Of a stretch of 54,169 nucleotides of DNA, positions 43,065-50,844 are shown in pieces. The notes below the pieces were generated by a model that was given only the letters and a program-made list of their open reading frames with translations, had not been told where the DNA came from and ran no database searches. Each line of letters starts with the position of its first letter. Positions within the stretch are counted from its first letter, which is position 1. The stretch lies in assembly GCA_028287895.1 (NCBI GenBank), contig JAQBOV010000037.1:1-54169 (forward strand), written 5' to 3'. The position numbers and the translations under genes were made by a program. This DNA is from Mucilaginibacter sp. Lineage in GTDB: Bacteria; Bacteroidota; Bacteroidia; Sphingobacteriales; Sphingobacteriaceae.

Positions 43065-43268
43065 TTACAATTCTAATTTTAAGATCTGTCCAAAAGGCAG
43101 ATCTTTTATGATATTCATGATATACTCGGTTTTGTTGCCAAGCCCCACTTTATCCAATGATTTTTCCGGCCTGTCAACCCTGAAATAAGCTAGCAGCGTA
43201 AACTGATCATCGCGCAACTGCACATAATCGGGTATTTTGGCTACGCCTTTAACTTTTATAATATACAT
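43065..43268 (-). CDS. small conserved protein upstream of ftsE
   Basis: A 67-residue protein with no recognised domain: VKGVAKIPDYVQLRDDQF, then TLLAYFRVDRPEKSLDKVGL and IIKDLPFGQILKLEL. No signal peptide or transmembrane segment. It ends one base before ftsE, so a common transcript is near certain. I recall similar small ORFs at this position in other Sphingobacteriaceae, but no function. Confidence 0.65.
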   Translation of the reverse strand: MYIIKVKGVAKIPDYVQLRDDQFTLLAYFRVDRPEKSLDKVGLGNKTEYIMNIIKDLPFGQILKLEL

Positions 43269-43274
43269 ATTTAA

Positions 43275-43340
43275 GCTAAAAGGTAAAAGGCGAAAGGATA
43301 AAGGTTACCTTTCACCTTTTCGCCTTTTCAGCTTTCACCT
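43275..43340. repeat. word-built inverted repeat (AAAAGGTAAAAGGCGAAAGG)
   Basis: Left arm 43275-43304 (GCTAAAAGGTAAAAGGCGAA and on) pairs with right arm 43308-43340 (CCTTTCACCTTTTCGCCTTT and on) around a three-base loop. The word AAAGGxxAAAAGG occurs in several variants. Related CCTTTTACCTTTC segments precede ccmB and ccmC. Confidence 0.75.
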
Positions 43341-43363
43341 CACTGACCAAAGATATCGTTTAT

Positions 43364-44389
43364 TTAAAGCTTTGTCAAGAAATCCATCGTATCAATACCA
43401 TCGGCATAATCCCACAATGCGGGTTGCTGACTTTTGCCAAAATTAACTTCCTGGTTACTTACTGCCAAAGGGATAGCGCTGACAATACATTGTATATTTT
43501 CGCTTTGGCGGGTAAGTAAGGCTTGCACAGCATTTATGTCTTGATACTGTTCGTAAAAAAGGACTGCCAATGGCGATACCATCCGCTCGTCTTCCTTCAC
43601 CAGTAAAAATCCGTTGTCCAGGTGTTTATCACGGTTTACAAGGTAAATTGATTTATTATAATCATAATTGTTATTGTATTTATGATGATTGATAATAGAC
43701 TGATAAGGCTCAATTGCCTCAAAAAAAGGTACAAAATCATAATCTTTTGGCACCAGCAGCTTGGAGACATTGCGACATCCCAAACCATAGTAATCAAAAA
43801 TATCGTGGCCCAGATTGTAGAGTTGTTCCGTTGTTTCACTGCCATTCAGCACCGCTACACTGTTGCGGTTTTTCCGGATGATATTAGGCACTTTGCCAAA
43901 GTAATATTCGAAATACCGTGAAGTGTTATTGCTGCCGGTGGCTATTATGGCGTCAAAATTTTCCAATCGCTCTACGAAGGTATATTGCTCTTTAAAGCCG
44001 GCATCAATATTAACCAGCATATTCAACACATGCTTTATTAACCTCGAGTCCTGGCCGGATGCTTTTATTAATGCATGATTCCCTGTAATGAGCACACAAA
44101 GCACATCATGAAAGCCGACCAGGGGAATATTGCCTGCCAGGATCAAGCCTGTTTTCTTACTTACTTTATTATTGCTTAGATCGTATCTGCTTAACCAGGT
44201 CAGCAGGTCCTGATTGTTGAGCATTTTGCCTGATGCTTTTACGGCATGCTGGGCGCTTGATGGAGTAAACCATGCATTGTAATAATGTTCGTCCTGTATC
44301 AGTGCAGTTAATTCTTCATCAGGGTAACTTAATTGCCCGCCTAACGTAGAAAATACATCTGCTAAGTAGATTATGTTAAATTTTGACAT
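43364..44389 (-). CDS. acyl-CoA reductase (LuxC family)
   Basis: A 341-residue NAD(P)H-dependent acyl-CoA/acyl-protein reductase of the LuxC family. LILAGNIPLVGFHDVLCVLITGN resembles the cofactor region, AIIATGSNNTSRYFEYYFG is the conserved middle segment and YYGLGCRNVSKLLVPKDY carries the probable catalytic Cys, about 206. There are no other lux genes. In Bacteroidota it is often found near a ferredoxin gene, and here the 4Fe-4S ferredoxin is divergent 102 bases away. Substrate fatty acyl chain is not determined. Confidence 0.85.
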   Translation of the reverse strand: MSKFNIIYLADVFSTLGGQLSYPDEELTALIQDEHYYNAWFTPSSAQHAVKASGKMLNNQDLLTWLSRYDLSNNKVSKKTGLILAGNIPLVGFHDVLCVLITGNHALIKASGQDSRLIKHVLNMLVNIDAGFKEQYTFVERLENFDAIIATGSNNTSRYFEYYFGKVPNIIRKNRNSVAVLNGSETTEQLYNLGHDIFDYYGLGCRNVSKLLVPKDYDFVPFFEAIEPYQSIINHHKYNNNYDYNKSIYLVNRDKHLDNGFLLVKEDERMVSPLAVLFYEQYQDINAVQALLTRQSENIQCIVSAIPLAVSNQEVNFGKSQQPALWDYADGIDTMDFLTKL

Positions 44390-44429
44390 ATAAATGGAAA
44401 GGGCGTAAACCCTTAAAGTGTTTTTTTGT

Positions 44430-44437
44430 TATATTTG
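44430..44437 (+). promoter_or_regulatory. -7 box of the 4Fe-4S ferredoxin gene
   Basis: TATATTTG matches TAnnTTTG. It lies 53 bases before the ATG. A T-run (44421-44427) precedes it; no clear -33 element. Confidence 0.4.
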
Positions 44438-44490
44438 CATACTTGTTTATTAAGGCAAAGGTAAGTTAGAATATAAGATATTAACAAAGT

Positions 44491-44844
44491 ATGGCGATTA
44501 AAATCACCGATGAATGCATAAACTGTGGGGCCTGTGAACCGGAATGTCCAAATAATGCGATTTATGATGCGGGTGCTGCCTGGCGTTTTTCAGACGGAAC
44601 AGGCTTAAAGGGCGTTATTGATTTTGGAGACGGTAATACATTGAGCGCTGAAGAAACTCAGGCGGCATTGTCTGACGATATTTATTATATAGTACCTGAT
44701 AAGTGTACCGAATGTGTAGGATTTCATGATGAGCCACAGTGTGCCGCGGTTTGCCCGGTTGATTGCTGTGTGGACGATGAAGATGTGCGTGAAACAAAAG
44801 AAGAATTATTGGCCAAGAAGGAATGGCTGCATATGAATGAATAA
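44491..44844 (+). CDS. 4Fe-4S dicluster ferredoxin
   Basis: A 117-residue bacterial ferredoxin with two 4Fe-4S sites. The first is CINCGACEPECP (Cys9, 12, 15, 19). The second is CTECVGFHDEPQCAAVCPVDCC, split by an eight-residue loop typical of Chromatium/Allochromatium-type ferredoxins. A 45-residue insert (DGTGLKGVIDFGDGN and on) lies between them. It transfers low-potential electrons. Divergent from the acyl-CoA reductase. Confidence 0.93.
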   Translation: MAIKITDECINCGACEPECPNNAIYDAGAAWRFSDGTGLKGVIDFGDGNTLSAEETQAALSDDIYYIVPDKCTECVGFHDEPQCAAVCPVDCCVDDEDVRETKEELLAKKEWLHMNE

Positions 44845-44865
44845 TAAAAGATTTGTTTTTTAGAT

Positions 44866-44899
44866 GGGGGAATGTAATTATGCATTCCCCTATTTTTTT
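44866..44899 (+). terminator. rho-independent terminator of the ferredoxin gene
   Basis: GGGGAATG (44867-44874) pairs with CATTCCCC (44883-44890) around an eight-base loop, followed by TATTTTTTT. Confidence 0.85.
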
Positions 44900-44960
44900 A
44901 ATCAAATTTTAAACTTATAGTTGCCTCAAATAATTTCTGATCCGAAATCCTGCCTGTAAT

Positions 44961-45722
44961 ATGGAATATGGTATTTGTAATCTAGCGATCATCCCTTTAA
45001 GGGCCCAGGCGAGTGATAAAAGCGAACAGGTTTCGCAAATATTATTTGGTGAGGCTTTTCAGATAGCGGAATGGACAGACAGATGGGTAAAAGTTATTAC
45101 AGCTAATGACCTATACGAAGGCTGGATAGGCCGCCTGCAATTTGTAATGTTTGGCCATGTGGCCTTTGAAGACCTTAAAAAAGACCCTCCGCCCATCACG
45201 CATCGTGCTGTAACACAGGCATGGAAAAAATCCGATAACAGTGTTTTATATTTGCCCATTGGCAGCTCGCTGGTATCTTTAAAGGGTACCGCATGCCAGA
45301 TTAATAACGAACAATTTGAAATAATAGGGGAAATAGGCAAAACGGAAAGCTTAGAGATAACAGCAAAATCTTTTTTGAATACTCCATATCTGTGGGGTGG
45401 CCGCACCCATAATGGTATTGATTGTTCGGGTTTTACACAGGCAGTATTTAAACTGCAGGGTATTCATTTGAAGCGGGACGCCTGGATGCAGGCCGAGCAG
45501 GGAAAAGTCGTCGACTTTTTAGCTGAAGCCAAATTGGGCGACCTTGCCTTTTTTGATAATGACGAAGGCAGGATCACCCATGTGGGTATTATGCTCGGTA
45601 ATGAGCAAATCATCCATGCATCAGGCAGGGTCAGGATAGACCGCACAGACAGCCAGGGCATCTATTCAGAGGAATTAAAAAGATACACTCACAAGCTGCG
45701 AATAATTAAACGTATCTGCTGA
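44961..45722 (+). CDS. C40 family (NlpC/P60) peptidase with SH3 domains
   Basis: A 253-residue cell-wall endopeptidase-like protein. N-terminal bacterial SH3-type domain(s) (about 1-120: GICNLAIIPLRAQASDKSEQ, WTDRWVKVITANDLYEGWI). The NlpC/P60 catalytic domain begins around 125: NTPYLWGGRTHNGIDCSGFT with the nucleophile Cys, then THVGIMLGNEQIIHASGRVRID with the catalytic His. Such enzymes cleave D-Glu-meso-diaminopimelate bonds in peptidoglycan. It begins without a recognisable signal peptide, which is common in this family subset. Confidence 0.9.
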   Translation: MEYGICNLAIIPLRAQASDKSEQVSQILFGEAFQIAEWTDRWVKVITANDLYEGWIGRLQFVMFGHVAFEDLKKDPPPITHRAVTQAWKKSDNSVLYLPIGSSLVSLKGTACQINNEQFEIIGEIGKTESLEITAKSFLNTPYLWGGRTHNGIDCSGFTQAVFKLQGIHLKRDAWMQAEQGKVVDFLAEAKLGDLAFFDNDEGRITHVGIMLGNEQIIHASGRVRIDRTDSQGIYSEELKRYTHKLRIIKRIC

Positions 45723-45733
45723 TTTCCAGATAT

Positions 45734-46132
45734 TTATCTGTTTTCGAGTACCGAAAGGATATTACCTGCCGGATCGGTAAACCAGGCGATATCGGGGCCC
45801 ATGCCGTTTCCACGTGCAATACCTTTTTCGTTGGTTTTAAGGTCTGCCAGATCATATTGCTCAAAATGTACACCCCGTTTGGTGAGCTCATCCACCGTTT
45901 TTTCCACATCATCCACAGGGAAATTCAAGACAGTGAAAGTAGCCGGTGTGTGGTTGGGCTTAGGATAAATCATGATCTTTGATCCGCCTGCGGTCTGTAA
46001 TTCCAATAACGCATATTCTTCGCCCATGGGTATCCGTTGCAGGTCAAGACCAAGCGTATTTTGGTAAAACTCTCTTGCTTTTTCCAGGTCATTGACTGAA
46101 AAACTACTGAATGCTTTAGTGTTCTGGAACAT
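45734..46132 (-). CDS. VOC family protein (glyoxalase-like)
   Basis: A 132-residue vicinal-oxygen-chelate protein. [21 protein letters not shown] is the conserved start, followed by [40 protein letters not shown] and the final [14 protein letters not shown] with the metal-ligand Glu. It could be a glyoxalase, a dioxygenase or a binding protein. It lies upstream-strand of NlpC/P60 (convergent). A dead VOC gene of another subfamily follows on the same strand at 46.2 kb. Confidence 0.87.
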   Translation of the reverse strand: MFQNTKAFSSFSVNDLEKAREFYQNTLGLDLQRIPMGEEYALLELQTAGGSKIMIYPKPNHTPATFTVLNFPVDDVEKTVDELTKRGVHFEQYDLADLKTNEKGIARGNGMGPDIAWFTDPAGNILSVLENR

Positions 46133-46235
46133 CGGTGTATGATTAAATTGGTTAATAATGTAAAGTTATAAACAACAAATCAGCAACATAGGTTTCAAAT
46201 ACGTCAATATGCCGGGCTTAATGCGACAAAATCAA

Positions 46236-46550
46236 TTATTTCTGTACTATTTGTATCAGCTTGCTGCAGGTATCATCAAATACAGCGATCGTTGCAGGCC
46301 CCATCTTAGCCCGCTTTGTTTTAAGCGGTACACCCAGTTTTTCCCTCGTTGATATTCTTTTTCAACCAGTAACTCCAAATGCTGCAGCAGGTATGCCGGC
46401 ATTAAACAGGATTTTCTGCTATTCACCTGCCGCAGGCTTACCGTTCATCTGTATTGCAGTGTTCCGGTTAGCTTCCAGCAATATCTCCGCTGGCATCACC
46501 AATAACAAACTCTGTTTTGTTGACAAAACCTGAAACCCCGGTGTAAAATT
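46236..46550 (-). pseudogene. decayed VOC family (glyoxalase) gene
   Basis: Read on the minus strand this gap carries VOC sequence in shifting frames: MPAEILLEANRNTA, KPAAGE-stop-QKILFNAGIPAAAFGV, EYQRGK and KLGVPLKTKRAKMGPATIAV, then FDDTCSKLIQIVQ and a stop at 46236-46238. The consensus of the family reads ELLLEPN..PAAK.YQKALF..GIPATAFGV, ..EY..LK.LGV, KMGPVTIAVFDDTCGNLIQI. One nonsense codon (GAA-TAG-CAG) and at least two frameshifts are apparent. Nothing identifiable remains of the N-terminal part. It explains the otherwise empty 46133-46591 stretch. Confidence 0.8.
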
Positions 46551-46591
46551 TTAGCGCCCTAGCTGATCGTCAACCAGAATGCTTGTCAATA

Positions 46592-47041
46592 TTACTTTAT
46601 TGATCCACTAAGCGATTGTTTTTCAACAAATTCTATAATTGATTTACCGATAATATAGGTCCATCCGGCCTCGAAACTGCTTCTTGCAAAATCTTTATTA
46701 ACAGCTGGGAATGTTTCCAATCCTTCATGTGTCAATTTCAGTCTTGTAGCGGCTCCTTCAGGAAATAACTCAAAGGTAACCAATGAATTTCCCGGATAAC
46801 CATCATATCGCCAGCTATATTGCAATTTTTTCCCAGGCACAACCGCTGTTATTTTGCATAGATGCAGATAGCTTTTCTCCGGGCTTCCTCCTACAAAGGT
46901 AAATTCAAATCCTACTTCCGGTTTAAATTCGGCAAGATCAAAATACCATTGTTTCATCTGCTCTTTGTCAGTAATTGCCGTCCACACTTTTTCAGCAGGG
47001 GCGTTCATTGTTCTTTCAATTACAAATGGTTCGCTTTTCAT
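46592..47041 (-). CDS. SRPBCC/AHSA1 family protein
   Basis: A 149-residue helix-grip domain protein: FVIERTMNAPAEKVWTAITDKEQMKQWYF, FEFTFVGG, VPGKKLQYSWRYDGYPGNSLVTFELFPEG and a closing helix FEAGWTYIIGKSIIEFVEK. SRPBCC/AHSA1 proteins bind hydrophobic ligands. It overlaps the preceding ArsR-type regulator by four bases, the usual autoregulated ArsR-SRPBCC pair of Bacteroidota. Its own activity is unknown. Confidence 0.9.
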   Translation of the reverse strand: MKSEPFVIERTMNAPAEKVWTAITDKEQMKQWYFDLAEFKPEVGFEFTFVGGSPEKSYLHLCKITAVVPGKKLQYSWRYDGYPGNSLVTFELFPEGAATRLKLTHEGLETFPAVNKDFARSSFEAGWTYIIGKSIIEFVEKQSLSGSIK

Positions 47042-47385
47042 TTTTTTGTTGATTTTTTAATTGGTTTGTCTTTAGGTACTATTTCCTGCGCAAGAAAGTT
47101 TTCCAGTGCATCTAATTTCTTTGTCCAGAAAACGCGGTATTGTTCCACCCATGCTGATACTTCATTAAGCTGTTGCAGTTTGGCTTGGCAATACCGTTGA
47201 CGGCCCTGTTGCCTTATGGTAATCAACCCGCACTGGGTTAATATCTTGATGTGTTTTGAAATAGCGGGCCGGCTCACATTAAACTTTTCAGCCACTGTAT
47301 TTAAGTCTAGCGACTGATTAGCGATCATGTTAATGATTGCCCTGCGTGTGGGGTCGGCTATGGCCTGGAATACGTCTCGTCTCAT
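47038..47385 (-). CDS. ArsR-family winged-helix repressor
   Basis: A 115-residue HTH regulator: DVFQAIADPTRRAIINMIA, the recognition helix FNVSRPAISKHIKILTQCGLI and the wing RQQGRQRYCQAKL. No Cys-rich metal site (CVC) is visible, so it probably belongs to the non-metal SRPBCC-linked type. It overlaps the SRPBCC gene by four bases. An inverted repeat with GTAACCGATTGGTT arms stands 17 bases upstream of the start and is the likely operator. Confidence 0.9.
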   Translation of the reverse strand: MRRDVFQAIADPTRRAIINMIANQSLDLNTVAEKFNVSRPAISKHIKILTQCGLITIRQQGRQRYCQAKLQQLNEVSAWVEQYRVFWTKKLDALENFLAQEIVPKDKPIKKSTKK

Positions 47386-47401
47386 GGTATAAATCGTTTC
47401 T

Positions 47402-47443
47402 GTAACCGATTGGTTACAAATATATATGAAACCAATCGGTTAC
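47402..47443. promoter_or_regulatory. ArsR operator: GTAACCGATTGGTT inverted repeat
   Basis: GTAACCGATTGGTT (47402-47415) and AACCAATCGGTTAC (47430-47443) are perfect 14-bp inverted repeats with a 14-base AT spacer. Each arm is itself almost palindromic (GTAACC...GGTTAC). Located 17 bases before the ArsR start, on the divergent side of VF530. Confidence 0.8.
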
Positions 47444-47532
47444 GCAATTTTTTTAATATTTTTATTTCATGAAAAATTGATGCATCAGCTCTATTGATTC
47501 AAGGTAATTCCATAATTTTAAGACATTATTTT

Positions 47533-47757
47533 ATGAACGATCAGCAACAAGCCAATAACCCGCTTCACGGCAAAACATTAGAGATGATACTGCATGCATT
47601 GGTAGATCGATATGGCTGGCCCGAACTCGGTTATCGTATTCGCATCAATTGTTTTTTGGATAAGCCCAGTATTAATTCGAGTTTAAAATTTCTTCGTAAA
47701 ACGCCCTGGGCGCGCAAAAAGGTAGAAGAGCTATACATCAGTGGTTATTCCGAATAG
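47533..47757 (+). CDS. VF530 family small DNA-binding-like protein
   Basis: A 74-residue protein matching VF530: [60 protein letters not shown]. The family resembles a domain with a VF530 fold, suggested to bind nucleic acid. The start at 47533 is the ATG directly before the conserved region; an earlier in-frame start at 47494 lies in AT-rich promoter DNA. It is divergent from the ArsR gene. Confidence 0.88.
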   Translation: MNDQQQANNPLHGKTLEMILHALVDRYGWPELGYRIRINCFLDKPSINSSLKFLRKTPWARKKVEELYISGYSE

Positions 47758-47838
47758 TTATCTGCAATTTTTTTTGCGTCCAATCATCGCATTATATCCT
47801 ATAAACACTTAAATTGTACTCACCAATTATAACAGGGT

Positions 47839-49554
47839 ATGGGCAATGTCAATTCCAATAAATCAAGTGATCATACTTTTGATGCGATAGTTGTCGGCTC
47901 GGGTATCAGCGGCGGCTGGGCAGCAAAAGAATTATGTGAACATGGCTTAAAAACGCTGGTTTTGGAACGGGGTAGAAATGTTGAACACCTGAAAGATTAT
48001 CCGACAGCAACGAAAAACCCATGGGATTTTCCGCATCGCGGTTATGAACCCTTGTCAGTTGCAAAAGAAAATCCGATAGTGAAAAGATGTTATGCCTTTG
48101 GAGAATCAAGCGCGCATTTTTTTGTAAAAGATAAAGAACATCCATATATACAGGATAAACCTTTCGATTGGATACGCGGTTATCAGGTTGGCGGAAAGTC
48201 CTTATTGTGGGCAAGGCAAACGCAAAGATGGAGCAAGTATGACTTTGAAGGTCCTGCCAGAGACGGCTTTGCTGTAGACTGGCCTATCCGTTATGATGAT
48301 ATTGCACCCTGGTACAGCTACGTTGAACAATTTGCAGGAATAAGCGGGAATCATGACGGGCTGGACACTTTACCCGATGGCGAGTTTTTACCTCCCTGGG
48401 AAATGAACATTGTTGAAAAAGCGATGCAGCAGCGCATAATGGATAATTATAAGGACCGCCATGTAATCATCGGCCGCTGTGCACATTTAACCAAACCTAA
48501 GCAGATTCATTTACAGCAGGGTCGCGGGCAGTGCCAGGCACGCAGCTTATGTGAACGCGGGTGTCCTTTCGGCGGATATTTTAGCTCCAATTCATCAACT
48601 ATACCCTGGGCAGCAAGGACCGGCAATTTAACTTTACGGCCGGATTCGGTAGTTCATTCTATTATTTATGATGAGAAAAAGGGAAAAGCTGTTGGTGTAA
48701 GAGTGATAGACGCTCATACCAAAGAAGCCACTGAATATTTCGCTAAAATTATTTTTGTTAATGCGGCAGCGTTAAATACCAATCTTATATTATTAAATTC
48801 AACTTCTCAGCGCTTTCCAAACGGTTTAGGCAATGATAATGGATTGTTGGGTAAATACATTGCTTTCCATAATTACCGGGGATCATTGTTGGCAAGTATG
48901 GAAGGATACCTGGATTCCTATTATTACGGTCGCCGGCCATGTGCCGTAATGATGCCGAATTTCAGGAACGTGCATAAACAGGAAATGGATTTCCAGCGGG
49001 GATACATGACCTTTTACTCGGCTACACGCCCGGGCTGGGGCCACCCGACGGAAGGAGATCAGATCGGCGCTGCTTATAAGGATGCCACTTCGGAAGCCGG
49101 ACCCTGGACTGTTTATATGATGATGCAGGGCGAGACTATACCAAAGGAAACTAATCACGTAAGTTTAAGTGACGATCAAAAAGATGCATGGGGAATGCCT
49201 TTGTTAAAAGTTTCCGTGGATTATGACGATAATGATGTGAGGTTGTTAAAGGATTTTTTAACCCAGGGGGCAGAAATGCTTGACAAAGCCGGCTGTAAAA
49301 ATATAAGCAGCAATGACAGTAAACAAGCGCCTGGTTTAGATATACATGAAGTAGGAGGGGTGCGTATGGGCAAGGATCCCAAAACATCGCTGCTAAACAA
49401 ATGGAATCAATTGCATGCCTGCCAAAATGTTTTTGTTACTGACGGCGCCTGTATGACATCAACAAGCACACAAAACCCGTCACTTACGTTTATGGCAATT
49501 ACAGCAAGAGCAGCCAATTACGCTGCTCAGGAGTTAAACAAAGGAATGCTTTAA
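47839..49554 (+). CDS. GMC family FAD-dependent oxidoreductase
   Basis: A 571-residue flavoprotein. The FAD-binding start is DAIVVGSGISGGWAAKELCE followed by TLVLERGRNVEH. It has VGGKSLLWARQTQRW, a CxxxxxCxxGCPFGG-like Cys cluster (CQARSLCERGCPFGGYFSS), a central region with LRPDSVVHSIIYDE, and the GMC C-terminus HEVGGVRMGKDPKTSLLNKW, FVTDGACMTSTSTQNPSL. The conserved His is visible (HEVGG). It oxidises alcohols or sugars; in Bacteroidota it is usually paired with gluconate-2-dehydrogenase subunit 3, which is missing here. It converges with a CDGSH gene two bases away. Confidence 0.9.
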   Translation: MGNVNSNKSSDHTFDAIVVGSGISGGWAAKELCEHGLKTLVLERGRNVEHLKDYPTATKNPWDFPHRGYEPLSVAKENPIVKRCYAFGESSAHFFVKDKEHPYIQDKPFDWIRGYQVGGKSLLWARQTQRWSKYDFEGPARDGFAVDWPIRYDDIAPWYSYVEQFAGISGNHDGLDTLPDGEFLPPWEMNIVEKAMQQRIMDNYKDRHVIIGRCAHLTKPKQIHLQQGRGQCQARSLCERGCPFGGYFSSNSSTIPWAARTGNLTLRPDSVVHSIIYDEKKGKAVGVRVIDAHTKEATEYFAKIIFVNAAALNTNLILLNSTSQRFPNGLGNDNGLLGKYIAFHNYRGSLLASMEGYLDSYYYGRRPCAVMMPNFRNVHKQEMDFQRGYMTFYSATRPGWGHPTEGDQIGAAYKDATSEAGPWTVYMMMQGETIPKETNHVSLSDDQKDAWGMPLLKVSVDYDDNDVRLLKDFLTQGAEMLDKAGCKNISSNDSKQAPGLDIHEVGGVRMGKDPKTSLLNKWNQLHACQNVFVTDGACMTSTSTQNPSLTFMAITARAANYAAQELNKGML

Positions 49555-49556
49555 AA

Positions 49557-49781
49557 TTACACTTTCTTTGGGGGCAGGTCAAAAGCCTGAGCGTCGTGTT
49601 CAAAATGGCCTTTATGCGAGCCATCACAAAATGGTTTATTTGCTGATAGTCCGCAGCGGCAGATAGAAACCAGTGTTCGGCCCTGCAAGCCATAGCTATT
49701 GCCCTGCATATCAACGATTTCAAAGTCGCCGTCAATTTTTACCGATCCGTTGCTGTTTATTGTAAGTTTGGTTGATGCCAT
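49557..49781 (-). CDS. CDGSH-type iron-sulfur protein
   Basis: A 74-residue single-domain CDGSH protein. The 2Fe-2S ligands are Cys41, Cys43, Cys52 and His56: SICRCGLSANKPFCDGSHKG, the mitoNEET-type three-Cys, one-His site. A beta-rich N-terminus (KLTINSNGSVKIDGDFEIVD) precedes it. It is a probable electron or cluster carrier. It lies tail-to-tail with the GMC gene, only two bases between the stops. Confidence 0.93.
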   Translation of the reverse strand: MASTKLTINSNGSVKIDGDFEIVDMQGNSYGLQGRTLVSICRCGLSANKPFCDGSHKGHFEHDAQAFDLPPKKV

Positions 49782-49987
49782 ATTTTATTCTATTTGCCGC
49801 AAATGTAGTGATCTGCCTTGTATTAAAAATAACAATTTTTCCATTCGATAAAAACCGGCCTTTTCCAATAAGAATGTATATTTTTGAGCTTGCCTGATGC
49901 TGAACTTAGAAAATATATTTGGTGTATATGCACCTGGGATATATGGGTATCAACCGACTATTTTATTTATCGACAGGCCCAAGCCCG

Positions 49988-50656
49988 ATGACCGAAAAAA
50001 CCTTACAAATTCATTCTTTACCGGATGTTAATATTTATACCCCTATCGGGGATATTTCCTCAATGCTTGACCGCCAGAAAAGGAATTTTATTGACATTGA
50101 ACCCTGGCCGGAATATCCCGAGTATTATGATCTGCCAAAAGTATCCTTTGGTATCGCATACAGCGCAGCTTGCATTTTCATAAAATTCGATGTACAGGAG
50201 CATGAAGTATTAGCAAGGTACCGCAAAACAAATGATCCTGTTTATAAAGACAGCTGCGTTGAATTCTTTATCGCCTTCGATGACGACCAGGCTTATTACA
50301 ACCTGGAGTTTAACAGGTTTGGCACCTGCCTGGGTGGTTATGGACCGGAGAAAGAAGCGCGGACGCTGTTGCCTGCGGAACAATTAGAGGCGATCAGATA
50401 TGAGCGTACCCTACTGCAAAAAAGAGAGACAAAGGAACCTGCGATCAACTGGACTTTAACGCTCGCCATACCTGCGCAGGTTTTCAGCTTTCATCATTTT
50501 ACTTCCTTGCAGGACAAAAAATGTAAAGTGAATTTTTACAAATGCGGAGACGACCTGTCGCAGCCTCATTATTTAGCCTGGAATCCTATTGAATCTCCAA
50601 AACCTAATTTTCATCTGCCGTGTTTTTTTGGCAGGGCTGAATTTAAAGGAGACTGA
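49988..50656 (+). CDS. CBM9-like domain protein
   Basis: A 222-residue protein with a carbohydrate-binding module 9-like beta-sandwich: FIDIEPWPEYPEYYDLPKVS, FGIAYSAACIFIKFDVQEHE, PVYKDSCVEFFIAFDDDQAY, YNLEFNRFGTCLGGYGPEKEA, and the end CGDDLSQPHYLAWNPIESPK. No signal peptide appears when translation starts at Met of MTEKTLQIHSLPDV (49988). Upstream in-frame starts (49928 or a TTG at 49919) would add 20-23 residues of unclear origin; the start is uncertain. A TATATTTG box at 49914-49921 may be its promoter. Function unknown; the family is common in Bacteroidota. Confidence 0.78.
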   Translation: MTEKTLQIHSLPDVNIYTPIGDISSMLDRQKRNFIDIEPWPEYPEYYDLPKVSFGIAYSAACIFIKFDVQEHEVLARYRKTNDPVYKDSCVEFFIAFDDDQAYYNLEFNRFGTCLGGYGPEKEARTLLPAEQLEAIRYERTLLQKRETKEPAINWTLTLAIPAQVFSFHHFTSLQDKKCKVNFYKCGDDLSQPHYLAWNPIESPKPNFHLPCFFGRAEFKGD

Positions 50657-50844
50657 CGATACGATGTGCCAAATAAAGTTTTAACGTTATTTGATGAGCC
50701 TGAAACGTTATCCATTTTTATTGAGGGATTTTCAGGGCTTGCCGGCATCAGTTGTAAAATACCCGCTGTATTTCTGCAGTGGCGACTTGGGTTACTGAAT
50801 GGTATATATGCCGCTGGCTGGCAAGTAACAAGCTTTTTATAAAG

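Noticed and set aside
43364..44389. Part of a bioluminescence lux operon
   Set aside because: Only the LuxC-type acyl-CoA reductase is present; there are no luxA, luxB, luxD or luxE genes nearby, and the family occurs widely in non-luminous Bacteroidota.
46261..46533. A 90-codon plus-strand reading frame in the gap after the VOC gene
   Set aside because: The opposite strand carries recognisable VOC protein sequence in broken frames, so the plus-strand frame is an antisense shadow of that pseudogene.
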